Positions 16,894-26,641 are shown, counted from the first letter of the stretch. The stretch is DNA of 64,000 nucleotides from CBDCWT01 sp965223305 (GCA_965223305.1 CBDCWT010000081.1:62001-126000); one strand, 5' to 3'. The notes: a model not told the origin generated them from the sequence alone. Numbers and translations: made by a program.

Positions 16894-19857
16894 TCAGTTC
16901 CTATCGTTGCTGGTTGTTGCCCGCAGCGATGAGAGGAATTCTAGCAAATCCACCGCCTGCTGCTCGGTAAGGTCTCGCAACAGCTGCTCTGGCATCAGCG
17001 ATTTCGGGTGGCGCGTTCTCGACTCGATGTCTTCGTGCTGGATGGTGGCGTCCTTTCCGGCCGCGTCCCGTAGGACAAGATGGCTGTCTGCTTCGCTAAC
17101 CAGCAACCCGGTCAAGACCCGTCCAGAGCTTGTCTCGACTTGGTGGATTTGGTACTTCTCGTCCACAGCCTTCGACGGGAATACGATCTGGTCGAGCAGC
17201 TGCCGCTTGTCGTAGCGTTTTCCCACGTCGCGCAAGTCGGGTCCGACCTTGGTCCCGACTTCGTCGAGCGGATGACAGTTGCGGCAGGAGAGCTCGTTGG
17301 AGGTAAACAGGCGGCGGCCCTGCACGGCGTTGCCGTGTTTACTCGCCAACGCATCGAGACTGAACTCGGTTCCCAAGCGACGGACACGTTGCGACTCGGG
17401 AACAAACCGTTCGAACAGATCGCGGACACGCGTATCGTGATGCCGCAAGGCCGCTGCCACGATCTCCTCCGAGCGTTCTGCCGAGAGCACTTCGTCATCC
17501 ATGGCTGCAGAGACCAACAGGGCTGCTTCAGGTGTCGAGAGGACCTGATCGATCAAACCTCGAGGCTCAACAGCTGTCGGCTCGCTCGTCATGCGGAGCT
17601 TCTCGATAGCTTGCAAGGTGGCCTCGTCAACCGACACGGATGTCGTTGGGCCCAGCGACCGAACCCAATCTCGGATCAACCGCAGGCCGTCCACGTCAAT
17701 CACGTTAGAGCCGAGGTGCGGCATGTGACCGCGTCCTACTTTGGCCATCCGGAAATAGAGCAGCGAACGCTGGGGCTGACCTGGCACCACAACCCGCGCG
17801 TCTGGGATGCCGAAGGTTCCCTGCAGCGGCCGAGATTCAACCAGGTTGCTCTTCTTCAGCGAGAGAGTCTGTCTGGCGTCAAAGTTGGCCAGTCCGCCAC
17901 CTTCGGAGCGGTGGCAATGCGAGCAGTTGACGTGCAAGTAGGCACGCGCCCGGTCTTCCAGAGTAGCCGCGTCATCATGCGGGGAAATCTGAACTGGAAC
18001 GTGTCGGACGAGCGGCTCAGTAAAAATGCCCATCTGATCGAAGCTCTCGAGCTGATTGACGAGCTTCCCGTTGGAGTCATGGGGTCGATCTAACTGATGC
18101 AGCTTGAAACCGAGGATCGAGCCACCGGTCCAGACATGGCAGAGCAGACACTCGCTACGGCTGCTGTGACGCCAAGTCTGCTGGCGCTGGCCGCCCGGCG
18201 CTTCAGCATCGTAGATCGTGAATTGCCGGTCCCTGCCACGCCCCTCGTCGAGAACGGCGTCGGTTTGCTCGTCGTTCCAAATGTAGTTGTAGGCGTTAAA
18301 GACATCCCCGTGCCGGTGAAGCAGCTGTGTTTCGATGCGGCGTCGACTGTCCGGATTTCCCGGTTCTTGCTCCAACGACACCGTCTTGCCCAGCACGGTA
18401 TCCTGTGGAAACGACAGATAGCCTTTTACCTGTCCCACCTCCCAGTTACTCTCTGCAAAGACCGACATCTGCGACTTGCCTGGCACCGCAACGAATCGTT
18501 GAGCAGTCGTGCCGTCCGCCCAGTGCTGTGCAATGACCGAATAGGTGAGAACTCCGGGTGCCAGCTCATGGTTTGCCGTCGATCCGAACAACCCCGTTTC
18601 GCTCAGCCGCTGCGGAAAATCCGTTTGCCGGCCGGCGTTGGGATTGGGCAACAAGCGATGGATCGTGCCGCCGTAGCCGACGATGGCCAGCTCGCCCGCA
18701 GGGTCCAAGAAGAAACAGATGATCTGCAGCGGAGTGTCGACGAGCTCCTGGTGTGTCACGACTTGGCCACTATCGTATTTGAGGGCCCAGACCTTGCCTG
18801 TCATCCAATCGCCGTAGATCAGAGCGCCGGACAGTTCCGGCAGCCGGCTCCCGAAATAAAATTCACCGCCGGTCAGCGAGCGTGCTTCGAGATGTGAATG
18901 CTCGACAATCGGTGGCAGAATGGGAGTCGGTCCGCGCGGCAGATCGGTGCGTACGGGTTGCGAGCCCTCCATGACGCTCCACCCATAGTTGCCGCCCTTT
19001 CGAACCAGGTGCACGGGTTCGAATGTGTCCCAGCCGACGTCGGCGAGCCACAACTCGCCACGGTTGGGTTCGAAGCAGAACTTCCAGGGGTTCCTGAATC
19101 CGTAGGCCCAGACCTCCCCGCGCGCATCCGCCATCTGCACGAAAGGGTTGTCTTCAGGAATGCGATACGCCGAGTCGTCCGTGCTGTGATCGACGTCGAT
19201 TCGCAGCACAGAACTCAGTAGATCGCTGATATCTTGGCCTGTCTCCCGCGGATCGGGTGGGTTGGGCCCCTCGCCGTCACCCGTGGTGATATAGAGGTAT
19301 CCATCGGGACCAAACCGCAGGCAGCCTCCACTGTGGCCTGTATTCGGCCAGGTCAACAGCACTTGCTCGCTCGTTGCATCAACACGAGGCCGGTCCTGAA
19401 GGTCCACCCGAAAGCGAGAAAGCCGCATTCCATTTTCCTGTTGCGGCCGGATGCCGTAGGTCAGAAAACACCACGGCTGCTGCGGGAACTGCGGATGAAA
19501 CGTGACGTCCAAGATCCCATTGGGGTCGAGCCCTTTGTCGCGCAGATCGAGTACTGTCTCGAATGCCGTTGCGTCACTGTGCTTGAACGCATGGATCCTG
19601 GCAGCAGTATCTGTGACAAATACCCAGTCTGTCGTCGGCACGGTGCAGGCGGCGGTCGGTTGCTCGAAACGCAGCGAGCTGTAGATTCGCTCCGTTCGAT
19701 ACGGCGGCGGAGGATCCGGCGTACCATGGATCTTGGATGAGGTCCACAGCACGCGCTGCGGGTCGGCGGCATTTCCGCCGCTCGCAAGAACAGCTGATAC
19801 AAGAACAGCAGCCTGACAGGTTACCCACAATTGACGGGAGAGCGAATTCATGATCAT
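16894..19857 (-). CDS. PQQ-dependent sugar dehydrogenase-like propeller with three c-type heme sites
   Basis: A 987-residue exported protein with a signal peptide (about 1-30). The first 400 residues form a six-bladed beta propeller of the soluble glucose/sorbosone dehydrogenase type: GILDVTFHPQFP, NTGHSGGCLRFGPDGYLYITTGDGE, EVWAYGFRNPWKFCF and GGNYGWSVMEG are characteristic. A middle cytochrome region contains CLLCH and, later, CSHCH with MPHLGSNVID, similar to diheme proteins of the SO_2930 type. The C-terminal 140 residues are the Pirellula/Verrucomicrobium-type heme domain, with CRNCH and VGPDLRDVGKRYD. It probably oxidises a sugar or polyol in the periplasm and passes electrons through three hemes. 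A related giant gene lies directly upstream on the same strand. Confidence 0.88.
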   Translation of the reverse strand: MIMNSLSRQLWVTCQAAVLVSAVLASGGNAADPQRVLWTSSKIHGTPDPPPPYRTERIYSSLRFEQPTAACTVPTTDWVFVTDTAARIHAFKHSDATAFETVLDLRDKGLDPNGILDVTFHPQFPQQPWCFLTYGIRPQQENGMRLSRFRVDLQDRPRVDATSEQVLLTWPNTGHSGGCLRFGPDGYLYITTGDGEGPNPPDPRETGQDISDLLSSVLRIDVDHSTDDSAYRIPEDNPFVQMADARGEVWAYGFRNPWKFCFEPNRGELWLADVGWDTFEPVHLVRKGGNYGWSVMEGSQPVRTDLPRGPTPILPPIVEHSHLEARSLTGGEFYFGSRLPELSGALIYGDWMTGKVWALKYDSGQVVTHQELVDTPLQIICFFLDPAGELAIVGYGGTIHRLLPNPNAGRQTDFPQRLSETGLFGSTANHELAPGVLTYSVIAQHWADGTTAQRFVAVPGKSQMSVFAESNWEVGQVKGYLSFPQDTVLGKTVSLEQEPGNPDSRRRIETQLLHRHGDVFNAYNYIWNDEQTDAVLDEGRGRDRQFTIYDAEAPGGQRQQTWRHSSRSECLLCHVWTGGSILGFKLHQLDRPHDSNGKLVNQLESFDQMGIFTEPLVRHVPVQISPHDDAATLEDRARAYLHVNCSHCHRSEGGGLANFDARQTLSLKKSNLVESRPLQGTFGIPDARVVVPGQPQRSLLYFRMAKVGRGHMPHLGSNVIDVDGLRLIRDWVRSLGPTTSVSVDEATLQAIEKLRMTSEPTAVEPRGLIDQVLSTPEAALLVSAAMDDEVLSAERSEEIVAAALRHHDTRVRDLFERFVPESQRVRRLGTEFSLDALASKHGNAVQGRRLFTSNELSCRNCHPLDEVGTKVGPDLRDVGKRYDKRQLLDQIVFPSKAVDEKYQIHQVETSSGRVLTGLLVSEADSHLVLRDAAGKDATIQHEDIESRTRHPKSLMPEQLLRDLTEQQAVDLLEFLSSLRATTSNDRN

Positions 19858-19864
19858 TGCGAAT

Positions 19865-19925
19865 GCGGCCGCTGGGTGTTAGCCCACGGTTCCCAAAAAC
19901 CGGATGCTAACGCATTCCGGCTGAT
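19865..19925. repeat. hairpin repeat 'E' (CCGCTGGG-GTTAGCCCACGG ... GCTAACGCATTCCGGCTGAT)
   Basis: Two arms related by imperfect inversion, each centred on GTTAGC, form a roughly 60-base hairpin. The same unit recurs at 39385-39450, 39597-39662 and four times within 55231-55955; a variant is at 30473-30554. It resembles REP/BIME-type bacterial intergenic hairpins. Confidence 0.8.
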
Positions 19926-19961
19926 CGGTTTGTGCCATATCCAACTCGTTGATTCAGGGAC

Positions 19962-22900
19962 TCAGTAATTCACAGGTTGAGACGATCGAAAGTAGGCAAA
20001 AAGATCTCGCAGCTGCTGTTCCGACAGGTCCTTCAGGCTCCCTTCGGGCATGACAGAGCGAGGGATCGCTTGTAGCTCCTCAATCTCATCGCGGAGGAAG
20101 ATCAAGTTCTGGCCGTCGACCCCGCGAAGTACAACCACCTGAGTGTCTTGGTCGGCTAAGAAACCGTTCACCACACGACCGTCGCTGGTGAGTAGCATGT
20201 AGTTCTCGAAGCCCTCACGGATCTCGGCGCTCGGGTTGATGATATTGACGAGCGCGCGGTCGAGATCGTCACGTTTAAAAGGCGTCAGATCGGGCCCGAC
20301 CTGGCCTCCTTCGCCAAACAGTGTGTGGCACTTCCCGCATCGTGACAAGAACAACGGTTTACCTTTCTTGGGGTTGCCCGAAGCGGCGACTAGCACAGTG
20401 CGCAACCGCGCCACTTCGAGCCGCATCTGCTCCGTCGTCGCGCCCGACACAGACTGCCAGTGTTTTGCCACAAGATGCTGCAGCTGTGCGTCGTCGTGTA
20501 GGAGGATCTTGCGAATCGCGGTTTCTGAAACATCGGCCGGCGCGAGTTTACCGGCGTCGACGGCCCTCAGCAGTTCCATCGCCCACTCGATCCGGCTGGC
20601 GAGCAGCGTTTCGGCAACCAATCGCGTGTCAGGCTCCAGGCGAGTCAGCTGCGCGATAGCAGCCTGACCGATGCGGGGATCCTCAAACGGCTGCAACGCC
20701 GTGAGGGCGGCTGACAAGAGCGATTCGTCTTGCTCGTGTTCGACAATCTCTAGCAGCACGGGAACGAACTCAGGGCGGCGTATTTCGCCGAAGATTTGCA
20801 GGAACTTCAGCCGTTCGGCGGCATCCGCCGCGGAGTCGCCCACCGTTTCGATCGCGTGCCGCAGGGCCGCTGGATCGCCCTGGCGTAAACGCAGGGCTGG
20901 CGAGCCACCTCCAGCCGCGTCGATAGCTGCAGTCAGCTCCGCGGGGATACCAGCTAATGAGCGACCCTGGTAGGCCTCCTCGAATCCCTCCAAGAGGAGG
21001 GCGTTGCTACGATCATCCGGCGACATTGAGAGCAAGTGGGCTGCGGCCAGCAGTTCTTTCCTCGAACCCGAGAGGACCCACCTCTTCATGAGACGCTTGA
21101 CAAGGTGCTCGCGCATCAGCGGTGCGCGCCAATTGTTCGCATCTGCCAAGATCGTGTTGAGGATCAACTCCCGCCCCGCCGCGCCCGCGTGAGTCTCAAA
21201 CGCCCACCAAAGCAGCAACGGTTGGTGGATGTCGGACGCGTCTTCGTCATGCCGCAGTAGATTGCGAATAATCGGCAGCGCATCCTGTGGCAACAATCGC
21301 CGAGCCGATGAAGCAAGCTGCTTGCGAACTTGGACGTACGGTTCAGCGGCAGCGAGATCCGCCAGGGCGCGCACAAGATTCGGTTGCCGAGAACGGCGGT
21401 CGCAAACTAAACGCACCGTCCACGCCCGCACGAACAGATCGTCATGGTCGAGCAGTCTTAGAGCCGCGGTGTTCGTCAAGCCACCGCAGAGCTGTAGCGC
21501 CCAGAGCAGCTCTAGAGCAAGTTGCCCTTGGGCATCAGCCAGTTGCTCTTCAATGGCGGGAGCTAGGGAGCGATCCTGCCGATCAGCCAGCAACCGTAAC
21601 GCCGTCTGGCGGTGCCATTTGTTGGGATGGGCGAGCCGCTCGACGAGCTGCTCGCCAGTGAGCTGTGAATAGTCGAACGATCTGGGTTCTTCCAGGTTGC
21701 GCGGTCTCAGACGATAGACTCGACCAGTAGTGCGATCAATCCGCCCGGCGTAGTGGCTGGAGTGCGCGATCCGTTGTTCGTACATATCCGCCACGTAGAT
21801 ACAGCCATCGGGCCCGACCTTGATGTCAACGGGCCGAAACCACTGATCGGCCGTCTCGACAGGCCGCGAAATGTCTTCGGTTTGAAACGAAGATTGGTCG
21901 GGCTCGAAGCTGCTCATGACTACCTGGCCCTGCAGCGGCTCGACACCAAACAGTCGGCCGTAATAGTTGTCAGGCAGGCCATCGGATTCGTAAATCACGA
22001 AGTTGTGCGTGAACCGCGGCACGCGGTGATGTTTCATGTGCTGGAAATAGCCGAACGCATACGGATTAGACAGCGGGCCGTGCTTGCCAAACCCCTTGCG
22101 GTAATAGCCTCCCTGGACGTAATGAAAGCCGCGCGTGTCACCACCGTTGTGGCCCGAGTAGATTCGACCCTTCGCATCGATCTCGACTCCAAAGGTGTTG
22201 CCACCGCCCTCAGCAAAGATCTCGTACTCTCGCTGCTCGGGATGGTAACGCCAGATTAGTTGGCCCAGCGAGTGAATCGGTTCGTCCTGCGATCCGGGGC
22301 GTTTGACAGCGCCGGAAACCGTACTGCCTTGGGCCGCGTACAGCCAGCCGTCGGGACCGAAGCGGAGGCTGTTGATTACCGAGTGCGAGTCCTCGAGACC
22401 GAACCCCTCCAAATGCACCTCGGGGTCCCCATCGGGTACGTCGTCGCCGTCACGGTCAGGGTAGAACAGCAGATAGGGTGGATTGGTGACCCACAAGCCA
22501 CCTCTTCCGTGCGCGAATGATGTGGCTAGGTTGAGACCGTCGACAAAGATCTTGTGCCGATCAAAGACTCCGTCCCCGTCGGTGTCCTCGTGGATACTGA
22601 TCCGATCGCGTCCTCGCTCGTGGTGAGGAGGCGGTAGCGGTACCTTGTCGTAGACAGTGCGTAGATAGATGTCCCGGCTGACCGGCTTCAAACCGGCGAC
22701 CTCCGGGTACTGCCGGTATTCCATCAGCCACATCCTGCCGCGCTCGTCCCAAGCCATGAAGATGGGCTGGGCAATCTCCGGCTCGTTCAACACAAGCTGG
22801 AATTCGAGATCGTCTGGAGTTTGGAACCTGACCGCTGCCTCCTCGGGCGAGTACGGGTCGTTGTCTCCTTGCCTTCGGCTAACGTATCGATCAAAGTCAT

Positions 22901-23558
22901 CGACTTTGTCGACGTGTGCATACAGGCCCTGCTCTGGATGAGTACTTTTCTGATCGTCAGCTGCAGGCGTTTCGATGCCGAACTCGGCAGCCCCAGCCGA
23001 CGACCAGCTCGCATTGTCACCGGCGCGGTATTGCCAGTGACCGTTCATGCGAATGCCTTCACCACCCGTCTCCGCCGACTCCTTGAACAGTACGGGCGGC
23101 GCGACGTCGAAGTTTGGGCGCGGATCGTCCTGAAATACTCGGATCGCCACCGTATTCAGTTCGCCAAATCGGAGCAGTGAACTGTCGACGCGATATTTCC
23201 CCTGCTCGCCTAGCCCGCTGCGATAGTGCGGTGGAAAGGTGCCGGTCGCACCGACCTTGACACCGTTGACGTACGCAGCTCGCGCATCATCTAGGGCTTC
23301 GACAGCGAGTGTAACGCGTGCACCCTCCCACGCGCGAGGAATTCTCACCAGGCACCGGTACCACGAGTATCCGTCGATTGGTTCAAGCTCTCCCGAGGGA
23401 ACCTTCCGCCACACCTCGGGAACTGTAACCAGATGCCAGCTGGGGGCAGATTGAGCCCACGCGGTCGTGGTATCGTGTCCGACGCCGATGGCGACTGTTG
23501 CAGCCAGTGCGATTACTGCGAGAGTTCGAGGTGAACGTAACTCGACTCGATCCTGCAT
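19962..23558 (-). CDS. PVC-type heme-binding membrane-bound dehydrogenase with HEAT-like repeats
   Basis: A 1198-residue exported protein; the ATG at 23558 follows GAGGAG at a normal distance and opens a signal peptide ending near AWAQ. Order: an N-terminal jelly-roll sugar-binding-like domain (about 35-190, with YSWYRCLVRIPRAWEG), a beta-propeller dehydrogenase core of the planctomycete type (about 240-640, with VNSLRFGPDGWLYAAQGS and VDIKVGPDGCIYVADMYE). Then come HEAT-like helical repeats (about 650-1000) rich in LL and RLAHPNKWHRQTALRLL. A C-terminal heme domain has CGKCHTLFGEGGQVGPDLT. This is the family called PVC-type heme-binding CxxCH protein. Substrates are unknown; polysaccharide or sulfated-sugar oxidation is a common guess. 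Same direction as the triheme dehydrogenase downstream, about 100 bases apart. Confidence 0.88.
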   Translation of the reverse strand: MQDRVELRSPRTLAVIALAATVAIGVGHDTTTAWAQSAPSWHLVTVPEVWRKVPSGELEPIDGYSWYRCLVRIPRAWEGARVTLAVEALDDARAAYVNGVKVGATGTFPPHYRSGLGEQGKYRVDSSLLRFGELNTVAIRVFQDDPRPNFDVAPPVLFKESAETGGEGIRMNGHWQYRAGDNASWSSAGAAEFGIETPAADDQKSTHPEQGLYAHVDKVDDFDRYVSRRQGDNDPYSPEEAAVRFQTPDDLEFQLVLNEPEIAQPIFMAWDERGRMWLMEYRQYPEVAGLKPVSRDIYLRTVYDKVPLPPPHHERGRDRISIHEDTDGDGVFDRHKIFVDGLNLATSFAHGRGGLWVTNPPYLLFYPDRDGDDVPDGDPEVHLEGFGLEDSHSVINSLRFGPDGWLYAAQGSTVSGAVKRPGSQDEPIHSLGQLIWRYHPEQREYEIFAEGGGNTFGVEIDAKGRIYSGHNGGDTRGFHYVQGGYYRKGFGKHGPLSNPYAFGYFQHMKHHRVPRFTHNFVIYESDGLPDNYYGRLFGVEPLQGQVVMSSFEPDQSSFQTEDISRPVETADQWFRPVDIKVGPDGCIYVADMYEQRIAHSSHYAGRIDRTTGRVYRLRPRNLEEPRSFDYSQLTGEQLVERLAHPNKWHRQTALRLLADRQDRSLAPAIEEQLADAQGQLALELLWALQLCGGLTNTAALRLLDHDDLFVRAWTVRLVCDRRSRQPNLVRALADLAAAEPYVQVRKQLASSARRLLPQDALPIIRNLLRHDEDASDIHQPLLLWWAFETHAGAAGRELILNTILADANNWRAPLMREHLVKRLMKRWVLSGSRKELLAAAHLLSMSPDDRSNALLLEGFEEAYQGRSLAGIPAELTAAIDAAGGGSPALRLRQGDPAALRHAIETVGDSAADAAERLKFLQIFGEIRRPEFVPVLLEIVEHEQDESLLSAALTALQPFEDPRIGQAAIAQLTRLEPDTRLVAETLLASRIEWAMELLRAVDAGKLAPADVSETAIRKILLHDDAQLQHLVAKHWQSVSGATTEQMRLEVARLRTVLVAASGNPKKGKPLFLSRCGKCHTLFGEGGQVGPDLTPFKRDDLDRALVNIINPSAEIREGFENYMLLTSDGRVVNGFLADQDTQVVVLRGVDGQNLIFLRDEIEELQAIPRSVMPEGSLKDLSEQQLRDLFAYFRSSQPVNY

Positions 23559-23633
23559 AGCGGCTCCTCGTCTTAACACAGATGCACTACAACTGAGAAT
23601 AGTACCCACTCGCAGTGGCATTTGCGAGTTGAA

Positions 23634-23698
23634 AGTAGCAGGCACGCTCCGCGTGCCGTCCGCCATCTGAAGACGGCACACGGAGTGTGCCTACTACC
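23634..23698. repeat. hairpin repeat 'D', two inverted copies
   Basis: AGTAGCAGGCACGCTCC and, in inverted orientation, CGGAGTGTGCCTACTAC face each other about 20 bases apart upstream of the giant dehydrogenase gene. Confidence 0.75.
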
Positions 23699-23811
23699 TT
23701 AAGAGGACACCTGCGGTATACGGACTAGCCTACTGCCTCGCGCAGCCAGATGTACCGCTTCGGCGAGATCGACTTTCCAGCCAGCCCCGTTGTGCTGTGG
23801 ACCGGGGTCAT

Positions 23812-25644
23812 TCAACGATCGGCGTGAATCGAATGAGCGTAGCGGAGTTTTCCGGTGTAGCCATCGAAATACTGGAAAATCACGTGCGGGCGCGGGAAAG
23901 CCACCCACCGCTCGCCGCCAACCCGTTGAGGATTGTTAAATACATTGTTGATTTGCACGACACAGTACCCAGGTCCTTTTAATTGGTCGCGTGGGATGTC
24001 GGTGCGGAAGTAGCTGGACCACTGGATGTCGACCTCGCGGGGACCGTACTTAAACTTGCCGTTGGCAGGCCGATCTCCCTCGTCGCTGGCCCAGTGGTTG
24101 TTCGAGTTGTGTGGTCCGGATGCCATCTCCCAAACGTTGTCGGTGATCTGAATCACGAAGCTGTTGTGCAGATCTCCTGTCAGTACCATTACAGGTTTTC
24201 CCAGCTGATCCCAGAAATCGATCAGCCTCTCACGTTCATCTAGGAAGACGGTCCAGGCGTCGTCTTTGTTCTCGGCGCGAACGGCGCCACCACCGACATG
24301 GGGCACCATGAAGTTGACCGAGGAGATGACAAACAGGAAGTCGGCGTCGCTCTGCCGCATGCCGTCCAGCAGCCATTCACGCTGTTGCCGGCCGAGCATC
24401 GATAGGCCGGGGCGGTCGGGCTCACGCGTATCGTGCATTTCCCGCTGGCCCCTCGTATCGGTAAAGAAGAAGTCGCAATTGGCGATTCGCATCCGGTAGT
24501 ACGAACGCCTGCCGATCGAGTAGGCCGCTTGGCCATTTTCCCGTGCTGGCGGAGACACACGAATGCGGTTGCGGTCGACGACCTCTTCGATCCGATAGAC
24601 GCCTGCGTTCGGGTCGCCGCCGACGCCGTCGAGAGAGTTGTCGTTGACGCCTGCCGTATCAGTTCCCCAGTGAACATGCAAGTTGTTGTGCTGGTTCAGG
24701 TCCAGCTTCGTGAAGTCGGCGCTCGTGTCGACCAGCAAATCACTTTGCGCAGTCAATGTAGCGCGGCCGAAGTGGATAGGTTGTTGGAAAATCGGAGGGT
24801 TGCTCCAACCGAGATAGTCGTACCAGGCTTGCATCCCGATATCTCGAAACACCGCCCGCCGATCACGCAGTCCAGGGGTGCCCGCTCCCCAGACGTCGTT
24901 CAACATCTCGTGATCGTCAGCCGTGAAGAACGAGGGGACCTCACGATGCCAATGAGCTAAGTTCTCTGCTTGACGAAAGTAATGCTTGTAGTTCTCCCAG
25001 ACGCCGACGATTGTGGGGGCAACCTGCACAACCTGAGGTATGTCGGCCTCAATACAGTCAACCTGCGCCTGCCACTGAGCTGGTTTGTATTCCCGCTGCG
25101 ACTCGTAGAGCCAGTCCCCGTTGAGGATCGCGAAGTGGATGTCGTCTTCGATCCGCTCCAACATGGTGCGGAAGGTCGGCAACGCGGGGCCGATGCTATG
25201 TCCCAGGTTCTGGTTGTTGCCGCAGGCAAATTCGAAACTGAAGTTAAACAGCCCTTTCGGATTCAACGCCTCATCGTGGTATTCGCGTCCGTCGGGCAGC
25301 GTCCGAAACGAGCCTCCCCGTCCCGTTGGCACGTTACTGCCGGGAATGGCCAGCTCGTAGTAGTACTTGGTGTTCGCCCGCAGCTCTGTGATGTGCGTCC
25401 AACCGGTGTTGTCGTGAGCCAGTCGCGTCGGAACAGGTTCGGTGATTCGGTCGAGTTTGTCTGGCGCCAGTCCGTAACGCACTTGAAAGGCCCCCGCCCG
25501 AGAAGTGCGAGCCCAGACACCGATCCCGTGGGCACTCAATCGACCGAGTATGGGGCCTGTTGTGATGTGTGGCAGTTCCTCCGCTGCAATCCCGAGAGAG
25601 CCCCAACACAGGACCAGGACAACCGACTGTAAGGCAGATTTCAT
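23812..25644 (-). CDS. PhoD-like phosphatase/phosphodiesterase, exported
   Basis: A 610-residue protein. The ATG at 25644 gives a signal peptide SALQSVVLVLCWGSLGIAA. The N-terminal PhoD_N-like domain (about 25-125: TGPILGRLSAHGIGVWAR and YYYELAIPG) is followed by a metallophosphatase domain with metal-site motifs FEFACGNNQN, FAILNGDWLYE, FFTADDHEMLNDVWG and, near the end, VMVLTGDLHNSF. These are the usual D/N/H positions of PhoD proteins that bind Fe3+ and Ca2+. The role is release of phosphate from esters outside the cytoplasm. The ending IQITDNVWEMASGP is also typical. No pho-box-like site was recognised. Confidence 0.9.
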   Translation of the reverse strand: MKSALQSVVLVLCWGSLGIAAEELPHITTGPILGRLSAHGIGVWARTSRAGAFQVRYGLAPDKLDRITEPVPTRLAHDNTGWTHITELRANTKYYYELAIPGSNVPTGRGGSFRTLPDGREYHDEALNPKGLFNFSFEFACGNNQNLGHSIGPALPTFRTMLERIEDDIHFAILNGDWLYESQREYKPAQWQAQVDCIEADIPQVVQVAPTIVGVWENYKHYFRQAENLAHWHREVPSFFTADDHEMLNDVWGAGTPGLRDRRAVFRDIGMQAWYDYLGWSNPPIFQQPIHFGRATLTAQSDLLVDTSADFTKLDLNQHNNLHVHWGTDTAGVNDNSLDGVGGDPNAGVYRIEEVVDRNRIRVSPPARENGQAAYSIGRRSYYRMRIANCDFFFTDTRGQREMHDTREPDRPGLSMLGRQQREWLLDGMRQSDADFLFVISSVNFMVPHVGGGAVRAENKDDAWTVFLDERERLIDFWDQLGKPVMVLTGDLHNSFVIQITDNVWEMASGPHNSNNHWASDEGDRPANGKFKYGPREVDIQWSSYFRTDIPRDQLKGPGYCVVQINNVFNNPQRVGGERWVAFPRPHVIFQYFDGYTGKLRYAHSIHADR

Positions 25645-25878
25645 GGATGCAACTCGTGTTCTCGTGCTGTTGATTTCACAGACCTCCTCGAGAGGATACC
25701 TGAGGCTTGGGGCGAGCTCCACCCTCCCCTGAAACTCTCGGACGGTAAGTCGTGACCGAGCTCTAGCTCTCGTTCAACCGCGACCCAGAGGAGTTTCGCC
25801 GGTGTGTGGGTCGGATTCGGTCGGAGCCGAACTGGCGAAACGCCGGCGGCGAGCGTGTCCGAGTGATGCGTGCTACTG

Positions 25879-25904
25879 CGCCGAGCGCGCAGGCGCGCTC
25901 GGCG
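25879..25904. repeat. perfect 12-bp inverted repeat
   Basis: CGCCGAGCGCGC, a 2-base AG centre, then GCGCGCTCGGCG: a very stable GC-rich hairpin. It lies beyond the end of the VOC gene, in the intergenic stretch 25645-25985. That stretch holds no gene I can support and could contain the 3' end structure for the minus-strand VOC transcript. Confidence 0.7.
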
Positions 25905-25918
25905 TCGGTGCAGCCGGA

Positions 25919-25934
25919 CAGCGGCATGCCGCTG
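25919..25934. repeat. perfect 16-bp palindrome
   Basis: CAGCGGCATGCCGCTG is fully self-complementary, 14 bases after the preceding hairpin. Together they form a structured intergenic block; a binding site or a second stem-loop are both possible. Confidence 0.6.
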
Positions 25935-25985
25935 GGCACGTCACCGCACGGCTGCCCCTCTGCGTCGCGGTCAAACGATCTAGGT

Positions 25986-26372
25986 TTAAGACTGACTAGG
26001 CGCTTCGTGGAGCGCGACTCGATTCCCTTCCGTGTCTTCAAAGTGCGCAATAAAGCCATGCTGGCCGATGCTCGTCCGGGGCATCAGAATCTTTCCGCCA
26101 GCTGCGTTGATCGACGCCAACGTCGGTTCGATCTCGTCCACGTTGATGTAGACCAGCGTCCCGTCATGCGATGGCGTATAGCCCGCTCCCTGTATGAGAG
26201 TACCGGCGGCCCCCATCGCTCCCATCTCCATCGGAAACCAGCCCATCTTGTTCGGGCCCATCTCCGTCTCCGCAATCTCAACTCCGAGTACCTGCTCGTA
26301 AAACGACTTGGCTTTGGAGAGATCTTTGACCGGAATTTCAAACCAATTCACCGGATTCGCGTGGGAAGGCAT
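25986..26372 (-). CDS. VOC-family (glyoxalase/bleomycin-resistance fold) protein
   Basis: A 128-residue single-domain protein starting at ATG 26372 (GGGAG about nine bases upstream). It shows the paired beta-alpha-beta-beta-beta modules: VNWFEIPVKDLSKAKSFYEQ at the start and LVYINVDEIEPTLASINAAG in the middle, ending GFIAHFEDTEGNRVALHE. The C-terminal glutamate/histidine positions could bind metal. Relatives of this length are often called predicted enzymes related to lactoylglutathione lyase and are frequently next to ArsR- or SRPBCC-type genes; neither is present here. A perfect 20-bp palindrome 80 bases upstream suggests repression by a dimeric regulator encoded elsewhere. Confidence 0.88.
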   Translation of the reverse strand: MPSHANPVNWFEIPVKDLSKAKSFYEQVLGVEIAETEMGPNKMGWFPMEMGAMGAAGTLIQGAGYTPSHDGTLVYINVDEIEPTLASINAAGGKILMPRTSIGQHGFIAHFEDTEGNRVALHEAPSQS

Positions 26373-26452
26373 TCTGTTTTCTCCCGTGGAGTGTTCCTGA
26401 TGCAATACCTGGAGCAGCGAAGGCGTCGCGCCTCCATCCAAGCAAAGTCAAT

Positions 26453-26472
26453 ACGTTACCATATGGTAACGT
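26453..26472. promoter_or_regulatory. perfect 20-bp palindromic operator candidate
   Basis: ACGTTACCATATGGTAACGT is fully palindromic and lies about 80 bases upstream of the VOC start, where its promoter should be. Its half site TTACCAT recurs as an inverted pair at 56680-56700 in front of another small gene. The regulator is not in the window. Confidence 0.65.
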
Positions 26473-26614
26473 AATGAGGTAGCAGCGCGTTGTCAATCGC
26501 CGGTGCGACATCCTGCGTCTGCTTGGTTCTGCCTCTCCCGATTCACGGGCGGTGCCTTCGATGGAGGGCTGTCTTCGCGAGTTCTTCGGGCACGCAACGG
26601 ACACGTTTTTGTTT

Positions 26615-26641
26615 TTGACATTCGACTACTTATGCTATACC
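26615..26641 (+). promoter_or_regulatory. possible sigma70-type promoter
   Basis: TTGACA at 26615-26620 and TATACC at 26636-26641, spacer 15 bases, in an AT-rich patch about 100 bases before the start of the 1233-residue protein gene. The spacer is shorter than ideal, so this is tentative. Confidence 0.35.

Noticed and set aside
25763..26059. Minus-strand 98-codon frame overlapping the VOC gene end
   Set aside because: It runs through palindromes and overlaps the VOC coding end in another frame; the peptide is Arg/Ser-rich without a recognised domain.
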